From JAZKFT01 sp965246935 (GTDB lineage: Bacteria > Bacteroidota > Bacteroidia > Chitinophagales > Chitinophagaceae), in assembly GCA_965246935.1 (NCBI GenBank), contig CBDFGC010000003.1:124001-188000 (forward strand): a DNA stretch of 64,000 nucleotides. The letters run 5' to 3'. How positions within the stretch are numbered: position 1 is the stretch's first letter; every line of letters begins with the position of its first letter. The notes below the pieces were generated by a model that had not been told where the DNA came from, did no database searches, and was given only the letters and a program-made list of their open reading frames with translations. The translations under genes were made by a program, and so were the position numbers. This document shows, one piece after another, positions 25,802 to 34,261 of this stretch.

Positions 25802-28181
25802 CTAAGTATTTTTTTAACTCTTTTAAAAACAAGACACTTCTTTCACCTTTTATAACTGATGGAATAAGTGAAAAAATAATTTTATTTCCTTCAATCTTAG
25901 CTTTTTGACCCCTCAATGTTCTTATGTTGACCTTCTGCTGATATTCGGATTTGGAAGACCCTAGAGAAATCAATGAAGTTTCTTCAGTTTCCCTTAAATA
26001 TACACCTTCTACAAATCCGCCTCTTTCTTCTCTCTTATTATCGGCAAGTTTTTGAATTTCCAAGAACGGAGTGTTAATCGCTTCGCTAAGACTTCTAATT
26101 ATTTCCAATAAATCAGCCAACTCTTCTAATATATTGGTAGTTTGTTTAGCACTATTTAACTCAAGAGCTTCTTCTACTGCTTTGGCCTTAAGAAGCTGTA
26201 TTAAGATTCTATGTGGTAATTTAGATGTAGTAGAATTTTCACCATGCAACTGTATTTTTTCAGGAATTTTATCTCTGACCAGTTTATTAAATGATTGTCT
26301 TTCTGAGGTTGGCTCAAATAAGTTATCGCATTTAAGTTTCACCCCTGTACTCGAAAAAATATAAAAAGCGTGTGATAAAACCGATCCTTCAATTTCAACA
26401 TGAAAATCATTATCTTTTGCAATAAAGGCTATTTCTTTAATAAAATCATAATTTCTAATAATACTAGGATCTAACTTCAATTGTATGGTTACTTTATCAT
26501 TCTTATAGTATCCTTTTTGAGTACGTTTTTTTAATAAGTCAAGATCATCGTGAGTCGATATATTTATCTTATTCCTAGTGAACATTGTCTCCGGAATAGT
26601 GTCAGAAAACGAAGGAATCTCCTTCATAAAATACCAAGGTAAAATATGAGGATGAATTCTAGAATTCTCATAGTTGATAAAAAACATTATAATGAACGGC
26701 TTCTTGAAGAAGTTAGATATTTTACGACTCATTGTTGCAATGATTAAAGCTTCTTCATTATTTAAAGAAGATTTCCAATCCCAATTAGAGCCACTTTTCT
26801 TTCTTATCCATTCTCCTTTTCCATTAATATCTAAATACTCATGTTTACCTCTAATCTTTCGCTTTATTTGCTTCTTTCTAATATCCACTTCAAAAGAGTC
26901 ATAACTGTTATATGCTAAGCCATCAGCTAAGCCCCAAGAGGAATCGATTCTAACTTTATCAGTGTCAAGTTTTGTATATGCTAATGCACAGGATTTAGAA
27001 ACAATGAAATGATGTATCAAAAATGAAAAACTATTAGTTTCTAAATTGTCACTGAATGTTAATTTTTTACTTGTATCAGTTAAAAACTTTTTTGCATCTT
27101 TCCAATAAAATATTGTGTCAGTCTTAGGCTGATACAAATGTTGATGAGTTGTATCATCTTTTCTCAAGGAAGTTCTAATAACTATAGGATGTTTTGAAAG
27201 TAATTGTAAATCTGTATCTAATTCCTTAGTATCTTCATCTGCAATCAAAGCCTCAATAACATTTAAATCTTCCAAAACATAAATATTTACAGAAGGAAGA
27301 TCACATTCTTCAAATGATTGTGATTTTATTACCTTATCCCATTTGTTAAAACATTGTTTGTGTCCCTTTAGAACTTTTAAGTTATCTGTTTCGATATTTA
27401 CATCTTTAATTTTACATTCGCTTCCAGGTTTGGTGCCTTTTAAACTAAATTCAATATCTTTTTGAACAATCCATAACTGATTCCCATCCCATATCCATTC
27501 ATAGTGGCATCTCTCTTTATTCTCATAAGTCTTATATCCCAATTGTTTAAGTTTTTCAATAAATTCGTTTTTATTAGAACAAATTATAGATGAAATACTA
27601 AGGGACGTCTTTGATTTTAAGACGTTTGTAGTCTCAGATTCAGATTTATTCGTAATGTGATTTATAGATTCAATACTCCAATAGTTTATTAGTTTAGCTA
27701 TTCGCCTCTCGTTAGATAAGTGACCCGAATATTTAGGGTTGATATACCCTTGAATTATAAGAGCCAGTTTATTTTTACCTTTTAATTTCAAAATCTCAGT
27801 CGAATCTAAAAAAACCTTTTCAATGGTTTTAAGGACTTCTACAAAGATATTATTACATTCTTTACTTTCATAATTACCTCTGTCTTCCATAGTTTCAATT
27901 GAGGCACTTGACCTGATAATAACTTTCTCATACCCTATTTTACTTAAGTTTACTAATTTTTCATTCAAAATAATTAATGTAGGCTTCAAAGAATTATATT
28001 CAGCAATGTCTTGAATACTTTTCTCATCCCATTCTAAAAAAAACCCCGTTGTTAATATAAAGTAAGGAGGTGTCCAGAGATTGGGAAGGCTTAACAATCC
28101 AATTGCCTTCTCACCAATTTCAGTAGCAGAGGGTTGTATATTCTTGTCGCTGTAATCTTCTTTTGTTCTAAGGTAAATCAT
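25716..28181 (-). CDS. Fusion of PEP-synthase-like ATP-grasp modules and MazG/PRA-PH pyrophosphohydrolase
   Basis: An 821-residue cytoplasmic protein. Residues 20-165 match the N-terminal ATP-binding region of PEP synthase/pyruvate phosphate dikinase: EIGEKAIGLLSLPNLWTPPY with K25, VIIRSSASIETMEDRGNYES with R90, and LALIIQGYINPKYSG. Residues about 335-510 look like a second, diverged module: HPIVIRTSLRKDDTTHQHLY, KVRIDSSWGLADGLAYNSYD and KISNFFKKPFIIMFFIN. Residues 631-730 are a MazG/phosphoribosyl-ATP-pyrophosphohydrolase-like domain: FNKLVRDKIPEKIQ, VEEALEL and EELADLLEII, ending NKREERGGFVEGVYL. The last 90 residues are unassigned. The phosphohistidine and PEP TIM-barrel domains of true PEP synthases are missing, so normal PEP synthesis is unlikely. 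It ends a three-gene operon with a HIT and a membrane protein. Function unknown. Confidence 0.8.
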   Translation of the reverse strand: MIYLRTKEDYSDKNIQPSATEIGEKAIGLLSLPNLWTPPYFILTTGFFLEWDEKSIQDIAEYNSLKPTLIILNEKLVNLSKIGYEKVIIRSSASIETMEDRGNYESKECNNIFVEVLKTIEKVFLDSTEILKLKGKNKLALIIQGYINPKYSGHLSNERRIAKLINYWSIESINHITNKSESETTNVLKSKTSLSISSIICSNKNEFIEKLKQLGYKTYENKERCHYEWIWDGNQLWIVQKDIEFSLKGTKPGSECKIKDVNIETDNLKVLKGHKQCFNKWDKVIKSQSFEECDLPSVNIYVLEDLNVIEALIADEDTKELDTDLQLLSKHPIVIRTSLRKDDTTHQHLYQPKTDTIFYWKDAKKFLTDTSKKLTFSDNLETNSFSFLIHHFIVSKSCALAYTKLDTDKVRIDSSWGLADGLAYNSYDSFEVDIRKKQIKRKIRGKHEYLDINGKGEWIRKKSGSNWDWKSSLNNEEALIIATMSRKISNFFKKPFIIMFFINYENSRIHPHILPWYFMKEIPSFSDTIPETMFTRNKINISTHDDLDLLKKRTQKGYYKNDKVTIQLKLDPSIIRNYDFIKEIAFIAKDNDFHVEIEGSVLSHAFYIFSSTGVKLKCDNLFEPTSERQSFNKLVRDKIPEKIQLHGENSTTSKLPHRILIQLLKAKAVEEALELNSAKQTTNILEELADLLEIIRSLSEAINTPFLEIQKLADNKREERGGFVEGVYLRETEETSLISLGSSKSEYQQKVNIRTLRGQKAKIEGNKIIFSLIPSVIKGERSVLFLKELKKYLVIKYTDKEVELSIEEKNLDENPNQLILF

Positions 28182-28212
28182 TTATAAGCTCCTTCCAATG
28201 TATATAAATTAT

Positions 28213-28779
28213 TCAATTTTGAATGCTATCTTGGTTTTTTTTAGATTTATCTTCTAACGTTCCAAAAAGGGTTTGTGCAACTTCGGATAATTTTGCAATT
28301 GCATTATCAGAAAAATATCCAACCAAAAATCCAAATCCAAAAGCAGCAGCTGATGTATTTAATGAATTAGGATCGAATACTTTAATTAGTCCAGAACTTA
28401 TTAAAGCTGCAAATGCCAGTGAAAAAGCTCCAGATATTAGCGGTACAAGTAATCGCCATAAACGTCTATCTATATGCCATTTCTTCTTAGCCACCGCATG
28501 TATGAGCCATTTAAAATCAAAAATTGTCCCTCCGAATGTTCCACCAAAAAATATAATTGAAAACTTCTTAAAAATTGCATATGTATGCTTATTTAAATCA
28601 AACCAAACCAATGGGAATTCTGCCCATATTATGAATGTAAAAATTACCGCCATTACATAAATAAATACAAGATATCTTGCCTCAAAAAAAATTTTTGATT
28701 TGGCTTCCTTCTCATATGCACTTTCCCAACGACTTGGTAAGCGGCTATCAGTATTTTCTGGATTAGGCAATCCTGACAT
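28213..28779 (-). CDS. Four-helix membrane protein of the HIT/PEP-synthase-like operon
   Basis: A 188-residue membrane protein with soluble ends. Hydrophobic segments: about residues 36-57 (YLVFIYVMAVIFTFIIWAEF), 71-92 (KFSIIFFGGTFGGTIFDF), 108-131 (LLVPLISGAFSLAFAALISS) and 143-160 (SAAAFGFGFLVGYFSD). The last helix runs into GYFSDNAIAKLSEVAQTLFG, a pattern I have seen in other small membrane proteins of accessory regions, but I have no family name for it. It starts two bases after the HIT gene stop and is followed 31 bases later by the 821-residue gene. As a small membrane protein next to nucleotide-acting enzymes it is the natural effector candidate; that is inference. Confidence 0.75.
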   Translation of the reverse strand: MSGLPNPENTDSRLPSRWESAYEKEAKSKIFFEARYLVFIYVMAVIFTFIIWAEFPLVWFDLNKHTYAIFKKFSIIFFGGTFGGTIFDFKWLIHAVAKKKWHIDRRLWRLLVPLISGAFSLAFAALISSGLIKVFDPNSLNTSAAAFGFGFLVGYFSDNAIAKLSEVAQTLFGTLEDKSKKNQDSIQN

Positions 28780-28781
28780 AC

Positions 28782-29417
28782 TTAAGTTAATTGTAGCTGG
28801 GAAGTAAAAATTTCAAGCGTTCTTTCAATGTTGGACTTACCATAATTTTGCTTCCAATCAAATAAGTCTGGAATACCCAACTCGTTTGCAACAACTCTTC
28901 TAAAGAATTGACTGGGAATTTTACTATCGGTAGCAATATACTTTTCTCCTTGTGGCGTTTCAATAAATAAATAAGGAAGATTATTTTTATAGAACTCACA
29001 TCCTGAAAATATTGTTGGCACCTTTTGCCATTTATAAAATGAAATATCCTGAGCTTTTTTAAATAAGTCGAAACTGAGTGGCACTATATGCACATGTAAG
29101 TGATCAATCCCACAACCTGTAGTTTGATTAGAAGCACATGGTCCATGTTCAAATACAAAAACTTCTGAACTTACTTTTTTCAATTTGCCTTTTAACTTAT
29201 TAATGAGATTTTCTAATTCATTTTTTAAAACAATGCTCGATTGCCCGACACTAATAAAGTGTGATTTAGAGATAATCAGAACCCACCCCTCGACTAAAGA
29301 ACCCATTGTAGGCGTTACAATAAAGTTTTTAGTTTCAAAAAGAATTGTGTCAAAGCTGTTCAAAAGATTTTGATCATTTGAGTTATTAAATTTGTTGCAG
29401 AATTTGCAATTGTACAT
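28782..29417 (-). CDS. HIT-family hydrolase with N-terminal CxxC
   Basis: A 211-residue histidine-triad protein, first gene of the island operon. C4 and C7 in MYNCKFCNKF form a CxxC as in zinc-binding HIT hydrolases. PTMGSLVEGWVLIISKSHF resembles the HIT core strand, and the triad is H106-x-H108-x-H110 in GCGIDHLHVHIVPLS. The C-terminal extension SQFFRRVVANELGIPDLFDW is typical of larger HIT relatives (CwfJ/aprataxin-like tail), and is followed by the residues KQNYGKSN. HIT enzymes hydrolyse or transfer nucleoside monophosphates (Ap4A, AMP-adducts, NDP-sugars). It is AT-rich like its neighbours, and only two bases separate it from the membrane-protein gene. Confidence 0.88.
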   Translation of the reverse strand: MYNCKFCNKFNNSNDQNLLNSFDTILFETKNFIVTPTMGSLVEGWVLIISKSHFISVGQSSIVLKNELENLINKLKGKLKKVSSEVFVFEHGPCASNQTTGCGIDHLHVHIVPLSFDLFKKAQDISFYKWQKVPTIFSGCEFYKNNLPYLFIETPQGEKYIATDSKIPSQFFRRVVANELGIPDLFDWKQNYGKSNIERTLEIFTSQLQLT

Positions 29418-30114
29418 ATTGAGTATTTTATGGTTTGGCCAATCGATTAATTAAAAATTAGACTTTTTTTATACTTTATTTTCATCCAGTCGTTACAGTC
29501 GCTTCTTTATATTTCTGCTAACGCTTGAGCTATTCGAAAATTGTCAATTATGGTTTCCCTTATATTGTAACAACATTCCTCGTTGTAGGATAGTTTTCCT
29601 CTGTATGATTTTAGAAGTATAAATATATATAGATAACATCCCGAAAATAACAACATGTTACTCACAAATCAAAGAACTATCTAAGTTATTGATTATTAAA
29701 TGGTTGTGAATAGTTCCTGGTTGTGAATTTAATTTAATGGTGGATGCCTTGAAGTAAAACATATAACCAGTATAAGGTCACTTAACAGGTATTTGTGCCG
29801 AATCTCAGCAACAAAGCTTACCTGAAGCCCGCAAATCAGAGGCAAATTAACGGTGTTTAAAATTGTATACTTTTCTACCGTTGTTGGTGTTCCTTATCAA
29901 CAAAGAACACCGATTGCAATCCTGCTATTTTCAGCCAGATATATCGCTGGTTAAGAACACTAGTGATAGCGAAAGAATAAATAAACAAGGAAAGTTTGAG
30001 CCAGATGCTCACTGATACCGGCATCTTCAGAGATGCCACGTTTACAATTGGGGTAACTCATTAGCTGAAACTGCTTGCCGTTTTTAATCAGCCTTTGAGC
30101 ACTACATTTAACCC
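29418..30114. other. Gene-free right flank of the island
   Basis: About 700 bases. The first ~300 remain AT-rich like the island and must hold the operon promoter; no clean TAnnTTTG box was found. From about 29760 composition returns toward the genome norm. Two hairpins are visible: GGTGTTC with GAACACC around 29886-29911, and GGCATCTTCAGAGATGCC at 30019-30036 (7-bp stem, TCAG loop). No coding frame, tRNA or direct repeat marking an attachment site was recognised. Confidence 0.5.
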
Positions 30115-31429
30115 ATGCCCGAACATCAAAACATAGAATACAAACAAAGCTGGCATGATGACTATCTGAAATGGATTGTTGTTTTTGCTAACAGCCAGGG
30201 AGGTACCATTTACATAGGCAAAGACGATGGAGGTCATGTTGTAGATGTTCCTGATTACAAAAAGCTATTGGAAGATTTACCCAATAAGATCAGAGATATT
30301 CTGGGTATCATGGTAGCAGTAAATCTTCATGAGGCAGATGGGAAACACTACCTGGAAATTATTACGCCGCCGTATGCTGTCCCTATTTCACTTAGAGGTG
30401 TGTATTATACCCGTAGTGGCAGCACCAAGCAGGAGCTAAAAGGCAATGCACTAATGGAGTTCTTGTTACGCAAAACAGGTAAAACCTGGGACGATGTTAC
30501 AGAACCTTCCGCCTCTATCAATGACATTGATACGAATGCAGTTAACCATTTTATAAAGGCGGCCGTAAAGAGCGGTCGTTTGCCTGATGTAGGAGGTTTA
30601 TCCATTGCTGATTTGCCCGATAAGCTGCGCCTTACAGAAGAGGGAAAGCTAAAAAGAGCAGCAATTATTTTTTGGTAAAGATCCGGGTCGTTTCTTTCGG
30701 AGCATGACGGTGAAAATGGGCCGCTTCGGCACATCCGACCACGACCTCATCTTTCAGGAAACATCAGAAGGTAATCTCACTCAAACACTTGACGAGGTAC
30801 TCACTACCCTGGATAGAAAGTTTTTTGTGAAACGGGTGAGTTTTGAAGGCATGCTACGTATTGAGAAAGGTGAATACCCCGCTGCTGCCATACGGGAAAT
30901 GCTGCTGAATGCACTCATTCATCGTGACTATATGGGAAGTAATATCCAGATTCGTATGTACGACAATCATGTCAGCATCTGGAACGAGGGAAATTTGCCA
31001 CAAGGCATCACCCAGGAAACGCTAAAACGAAACCACCCTTCCCGCCCCCGTAATCCGCTCATTGCCGATATCTGCTTTAAGGGCGGCTATATTGATGCCT
31101 GGGGCCGGGGCACCATAAAAATCATCAACACCTGCCTGGAAGCTGGCTTACCAGAACCTGAAATTAAAGAGCAGGACGGCGGTATGCTGGTAACGTTATT
31201 TAAACAGGTAAATAATAAAGTAGAGTGGCCAAAAAAAGGATTAAACGAACGGCAGGAAGGAGCAATTTTATATGTGAAGGAAAAAGGTCAAATTACAAAT
31301 GCGGAGTATCAGAATTTATTTAAGGTTTCAAGAAACACCGCCAGCCGTGATTTAAATAAGTTAGTGAAAGCAGATTTTTTAATAACAAATGGGTCTAAGG
31401 GATCAGGAGCATTTTATACTTTACCATAG
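30115..31429 (+). pseudogene. AlbA_2/Schlafen-type ATP-binding regulator, frameshifted
   Basis: Two adjacent frames make one protein. The first (187 codons) has the AlbA_2 domain: EHQNIEYKQSWHDDYLKWIV then FANSQGGTIYIGKDDGGHVV, and the linker. It ends within AAIIFW at a T6 run (30668-30673). Reading resumes one base on as GKDPGRFFRSMTVKMGRFGT, the expected continuation, followed by the GHKL-like ATP-binding part (AAIREMLLNALIHRDYMGSN and GGYIDAWGRGTIKIINTC) and a C-terminal winged helix (KEKGQITNAEYQNLFKVSRN). Dropping one T restores the frame. It may be a pseudogene, a slippage-switchable gene or a sequencing error. Intact relatives act as transcription regulators or defence-linked ATPases. 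Confidence 0.8.
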
Positions 31430-31479
31430 TTGCACCATAGTTGCACCATAGTTGCACATGAGTTGCACATGAGTTGCAT
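31425..31479 (+). repeat. Five tandem 11-bp repeats at the AlbA_2 gene end
   Basis: Three copies of CATAGTTGCAC (31425-31457) followed by two of ATGAGTTGCAC/T (31458-31479). The gene's TAG stop codon lies within the first unit. The array then decays into ACAATTGCGCCAGATTGCAC. Confidence 0.85.
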
Positions 31480-31673
31480 CACAATTGCGCCAGATTGCAC
31501 TGCGTTTCACTCTTACATTTTAAAAGTAAAAAGTACGGTCTCAGTTATGGCTTAGTATATTTAGCAGGTCACCCCGCAGGTTTTTAAACAGGATTGATAG
31601 AAGCGCTTTTTCCCTGGTAAGAATACTATAGAAGGCAATAAACCTGTGGCGGAAAAATTTGTCAACCCGCATT

Positions 31674-32711
31674 ATGAAAGTCTTTTTATTACTACTGTTG
31701 CTGACGGGCCTGCAGGCCTGTAAGAAAAAAACAGAGAATGGCGGCGGTACCGCCAATCCTACCGCTGCCAATCCTTTTGGTGTGTTGGTAAACGATCTCT
31801 CTTTTCCAAACAACGTCAGCTATAAATTACAGGTGGCCGCCCAGTACAAGGTGCCCTACCTGCGGGATGCCATCAACCTAGGCGGCTGGAATGGCGTAAG
31901 CGATGCCGGCTACAATGCGGAAATAGCTGCCGGGTACAAAGTGGTGCTGAATGTAAACAATCAATTAGTGAGCAGTGGCAACCCGGTACCTTTTCCTACC
32001 GATACCGTGGCCTATAAAACCAAGCTAATCAGCCTGCTATCCGTGTACCGGCCCGAACTGGTAGTGGTAGAAAATGAAGAAACCACCCTGCAATATCATA
32101 GTGGCCCGCTGAGCGATTACATTAATGAGCTGAATGCGGCTGCCCAGGTGGCACATAGCAAGCAGCTAAAAATAACCAATGGCGGCATTACGGGAGAGGT
32201 GATTTTCCTGGTGTATAAAGATTACCTGGCAAGGGGCCTTACCGCCGAAGCAGCCGATTTTGCCAGCCGTACCATGTCCGCCGCCATTATTGCCGACCTG
32301 CCCAACCTGACCAACCACCCCTACATAGCCGGAAGGGTTGCTATGGCTGAATATCTAATCAACCAATACAAAAACATGAATTTGGATTACGTGAACCTGC
32401 ACTGGTACGAGCCAATTGCCGATAACTATGTTTCATCTGCGCCTTACTATGGCACCAAAGCGCTAAAAGAAACGGCAGACTACCTGCGCCGGGCTACGGG
32501 CAAAACGGTAATGACTAACGAAACAGGCCAGGATAATACGTTACCTAATATCACTACTGACCTGATGCAGGCGGTGGCAGACATGAAATATCCGTATGCT
32601 ATCTGGTACGATGGTGACGGTACCTCTGCCTTTGGCCTGCACCAGGCTGGCACCACTACCTTGCGTAGTACCGGGCAGGCTTTCAATAGTTTCATCACCA
32701 CCCATTATTAG
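31674..32711 (+). CDS. Lipoprotein with glycosidase-like TIM barrel
   Basis: A 345-residue exported lipoprotein: MKVFLLLLLLTGLQACKKKT with the lipobox Cys. The start is the ATG at 31674, since it begins the signal peptide. The body looks like a clan GH-A type (beta/alpha)8 barrel: AAQYKVPYLRDAINLGGWNG near the start, LSVYRPELVVVENEETTLQY with a Glu after strand 4 (acid/base candidate), NLDYVNLHWYEPIADN, and TGKTVMTNETGQDNT with a second Glu where the nucleophile is expected. I cannot give a GH family number. Alone in the genome context, with no transporter nearby. Confidence 0.65.
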   Translation: MKVFLLLLLLTGLQACKKKTENGGGTANPTAANPFGVLVNDLSFPNNVSYKLQVAAQYKVPYLRDAINLGGWNGVSDAGYNAEIAAGYKVVLNVNNQLVSSGNPVPFPTDTVAYKTKLISLLSVYRPELVVVENEETTLQYHSGPLSDYINELNAAAQVAHSKQLKITNGGITGEVIFLVYKDYLARGLTAEAADFASRTMSAAIIADLPNLTNHPYIAGRVAMAEYLINQYKNMNLDYVNLHWYEPIADNYVSSAPYYGTKALKETADYLRRATGKTVMTNETGQDNTLPNITTDLMQAVADMKYPYAIWYDGDGTSAFGLHQAGTTTLRSTGQAFNSFITTHY

Positions 32712-32813
32712 TAGCTGTTCGGCTACGGTTGCGTTTTATCAATACTAATAGCAGTTCTATGGTATTGGCCGCAACACCATCCCTATATTACTTCACTACC
32801 CATTATTTATTTT

Positions 32814-33036
32814 TTATTCACCTTTTACATAGTGGCAATACTGCTTCAAATAATTGGCAAATAAAGTGGCCGAGTGTTTACTGGTACCTATATATACGGC
32901 TGGGTAGTTCATTAACTAAAATTTCCTGCCATTTTAATAAGTTTGTTCATCAGCATTTCGGCATTGGGGTAATGCATATTATCATCGCCGGTACGTGGAT
33001 GCAGAAGCAGAGCAGCCTGTTTCACTTTTATGATCT
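32814..33036 (-). pseudogene. Decayed C-terminus of an S9 (DPP-IV type) peptidase
   Basis: In the otherwise gene-free stretch 32712-33265 the minus strand encodes KQAALLLHPRTGDDNMHYPN then AEMLMNKLIKMAGNFS followed by a stop, and in another frame MNYPAVYIGTSKHSATLFAN then YLKQYCHYVKGE ending at the TAA complementary to 32814-32816. Together these match the end of S9 peptidases (LLLxHGTGDDNVHxQNxExLINxLI, then xYPNxxHxIxGxNTxxHLxxxLTxYL), with the catalytic Asp neighbourhood recognisable. A frameshift, stops and the absence of the N-terminal 90 percent mark it as a relic. Confidence 0.6.
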
Positions 33037-33265
33037 ACTTTGCTGATGTAATAAGTAAATTGGGACAGCGAGTTTAATTGCCCGTATTCCACCTTTAAAA
33101 AGTTAGTACAATTGAGCCCTTTAATATCAAGTGGGACTAAAGGAACCGGAATCTTTTATACCTTAATTACACATATTACACATTTATTGACTTTCATTTG
33201 CATAACTTCTGTCTTTAAAGATTTTTTTAAACAATAAGCTATAACTCATTTTACACTACAGATAT

Positions 33266-34240
33266 ATGATTAAGAAAATTTTTGTACTTGCTGCTTTTAT
33301 AAGCCTGCACCATTGTACATTACCTGCCCAGCAAAAAAAGCCGGTTGCCGGTGCTGTTGCCAGGCCGGTAAAAGACAGCCTGGTGATACCTGTTTCAAAA
33401 GCTGATTTGGGCACCTTTCCTTATTTTAAAACCCTACCTAATTTTACGGCAACAGATTCGGATAACGTAGAGAATAACCTTACTTATTTTTATGACGGAA
33501 AGAAGTTTTTTACAGTGGAGGGAAAGGTCTCAAAGCAAAATTTAAATATTAAAAATTCGGCTCAGAAAATTGTATCAGAATTTGGGTGCATCCAGGAGTT
33601 TGACAAGGTAATTACAACTTTAGGGGGTATAAAAGTTTATACAGGAAGGTTGCCCGTAGAGCAATTAAAAACCTTTGCAGGAAAGGATATAGTAGAATTA
33701 GGCAGCAAAGGGCAAATGGCACCAAGTGCTTACGAGGGCATTGTAGAATACGTAATTAAAACGCCTGAAAAAGAAGTATGGGTACAGCTTGAGCCATACA
33801 GTCTTGTCTCACAGTTTTATACACTTTTGGTGGTAGAAAAGTCAACGCCCTTGTTTGTATTAAACACCAATAAACACAACCAGCTATTAGAAGCCCTTGA
33901 AAAAGAAAAGAAGGCCATCGTACACCTGGCGTTTGAACCCGATAATGCAACGCTGTTATCAGAATCGAAGGATGAAATATTAAGCATTGCCGGTGTATTT
34001 CAGGCCCACCCGGATTGGAAACTGCAAGTAGAATGCAGTAATGCCCCGGTTGGGAAACCAGAATATACGTTGGCCCTTACCGGCAAACGGGCCGATGCTG
34101 TAAAAGAAGCGCTATTAGCATTGGGTGTAAAAGCTGCTTCTATTAGTGCAAAAGGTGTAGGCGACCAAAAACCAATTGTGTTGAACGATACAGAACAAGG
34201 CCGGCTAACAAATACAAGAATAGAAATTACGCTGCAATAA
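33266..34240 (+). CDS. Exported OmpA-domain protein
   Basis: A 324-residue exported protein with signal peptide MIKKIFVLAAFISLHHCTLP then AQQ (a Cys near residue 17 could also be a lipidation site). The N-terminal ~215 residues are of unknown fold. The C-terminal 110 residues are an OmpA/MotB peptidoglycan-binding domain: AIVHLAFEPDNATLLSESKD, the VFQAHPDWKLQVECSNAP strand, LALTGKRADAVKEALLALGV then GVGDQKPIVLNDTEQGRLTN and TRIEITLQ. It probably tethers to the cell wall from the periplasm. It is followed 21 bases later by a phosphoglycerate mutase gene on the same strand. Confidence 0.85.
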   Translation: MIKKIFVLAAFISLHHCTLPAQQKKPVAGAVARPVKDSLVIPVSKADLGTFPYFKTLPNFTATDSDNVENNLTYFYDGKKFFTVEGKVSKQNLNIKNSAQKIVSEFGCIQEFDKVITTLGGIKVYTGRLPVEQLKTFAGKDIVELGSKGQMAPSAYEGIVEYVIKTPEKEVWVQLEPYSLVSQFYTLLVVEKSTPLFVLNTNKHNQLLEALEKEKKAIVHLAFEPDNATLLSESKDEILSIAGVFQAHPDWKLQVECSNAPVGKPEYTLALTGKRADAVKEALLALGVKAASISAKGVGDQKPIVLNDTEQGRLTNTRIEITLQ

Positions 34241-34261
34241 ACTTTTCCTCAACACTACCTG

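Noticed and set aside
25716..28181. Calling the 821-residue protein a PEP synthase or pyruvate phosphate dikinase
   Set aside because: Only the ATP-grasp-type N-terminal modules are recognisable; phosphohistidine and PEP/pyruvate barrel domains are missing.
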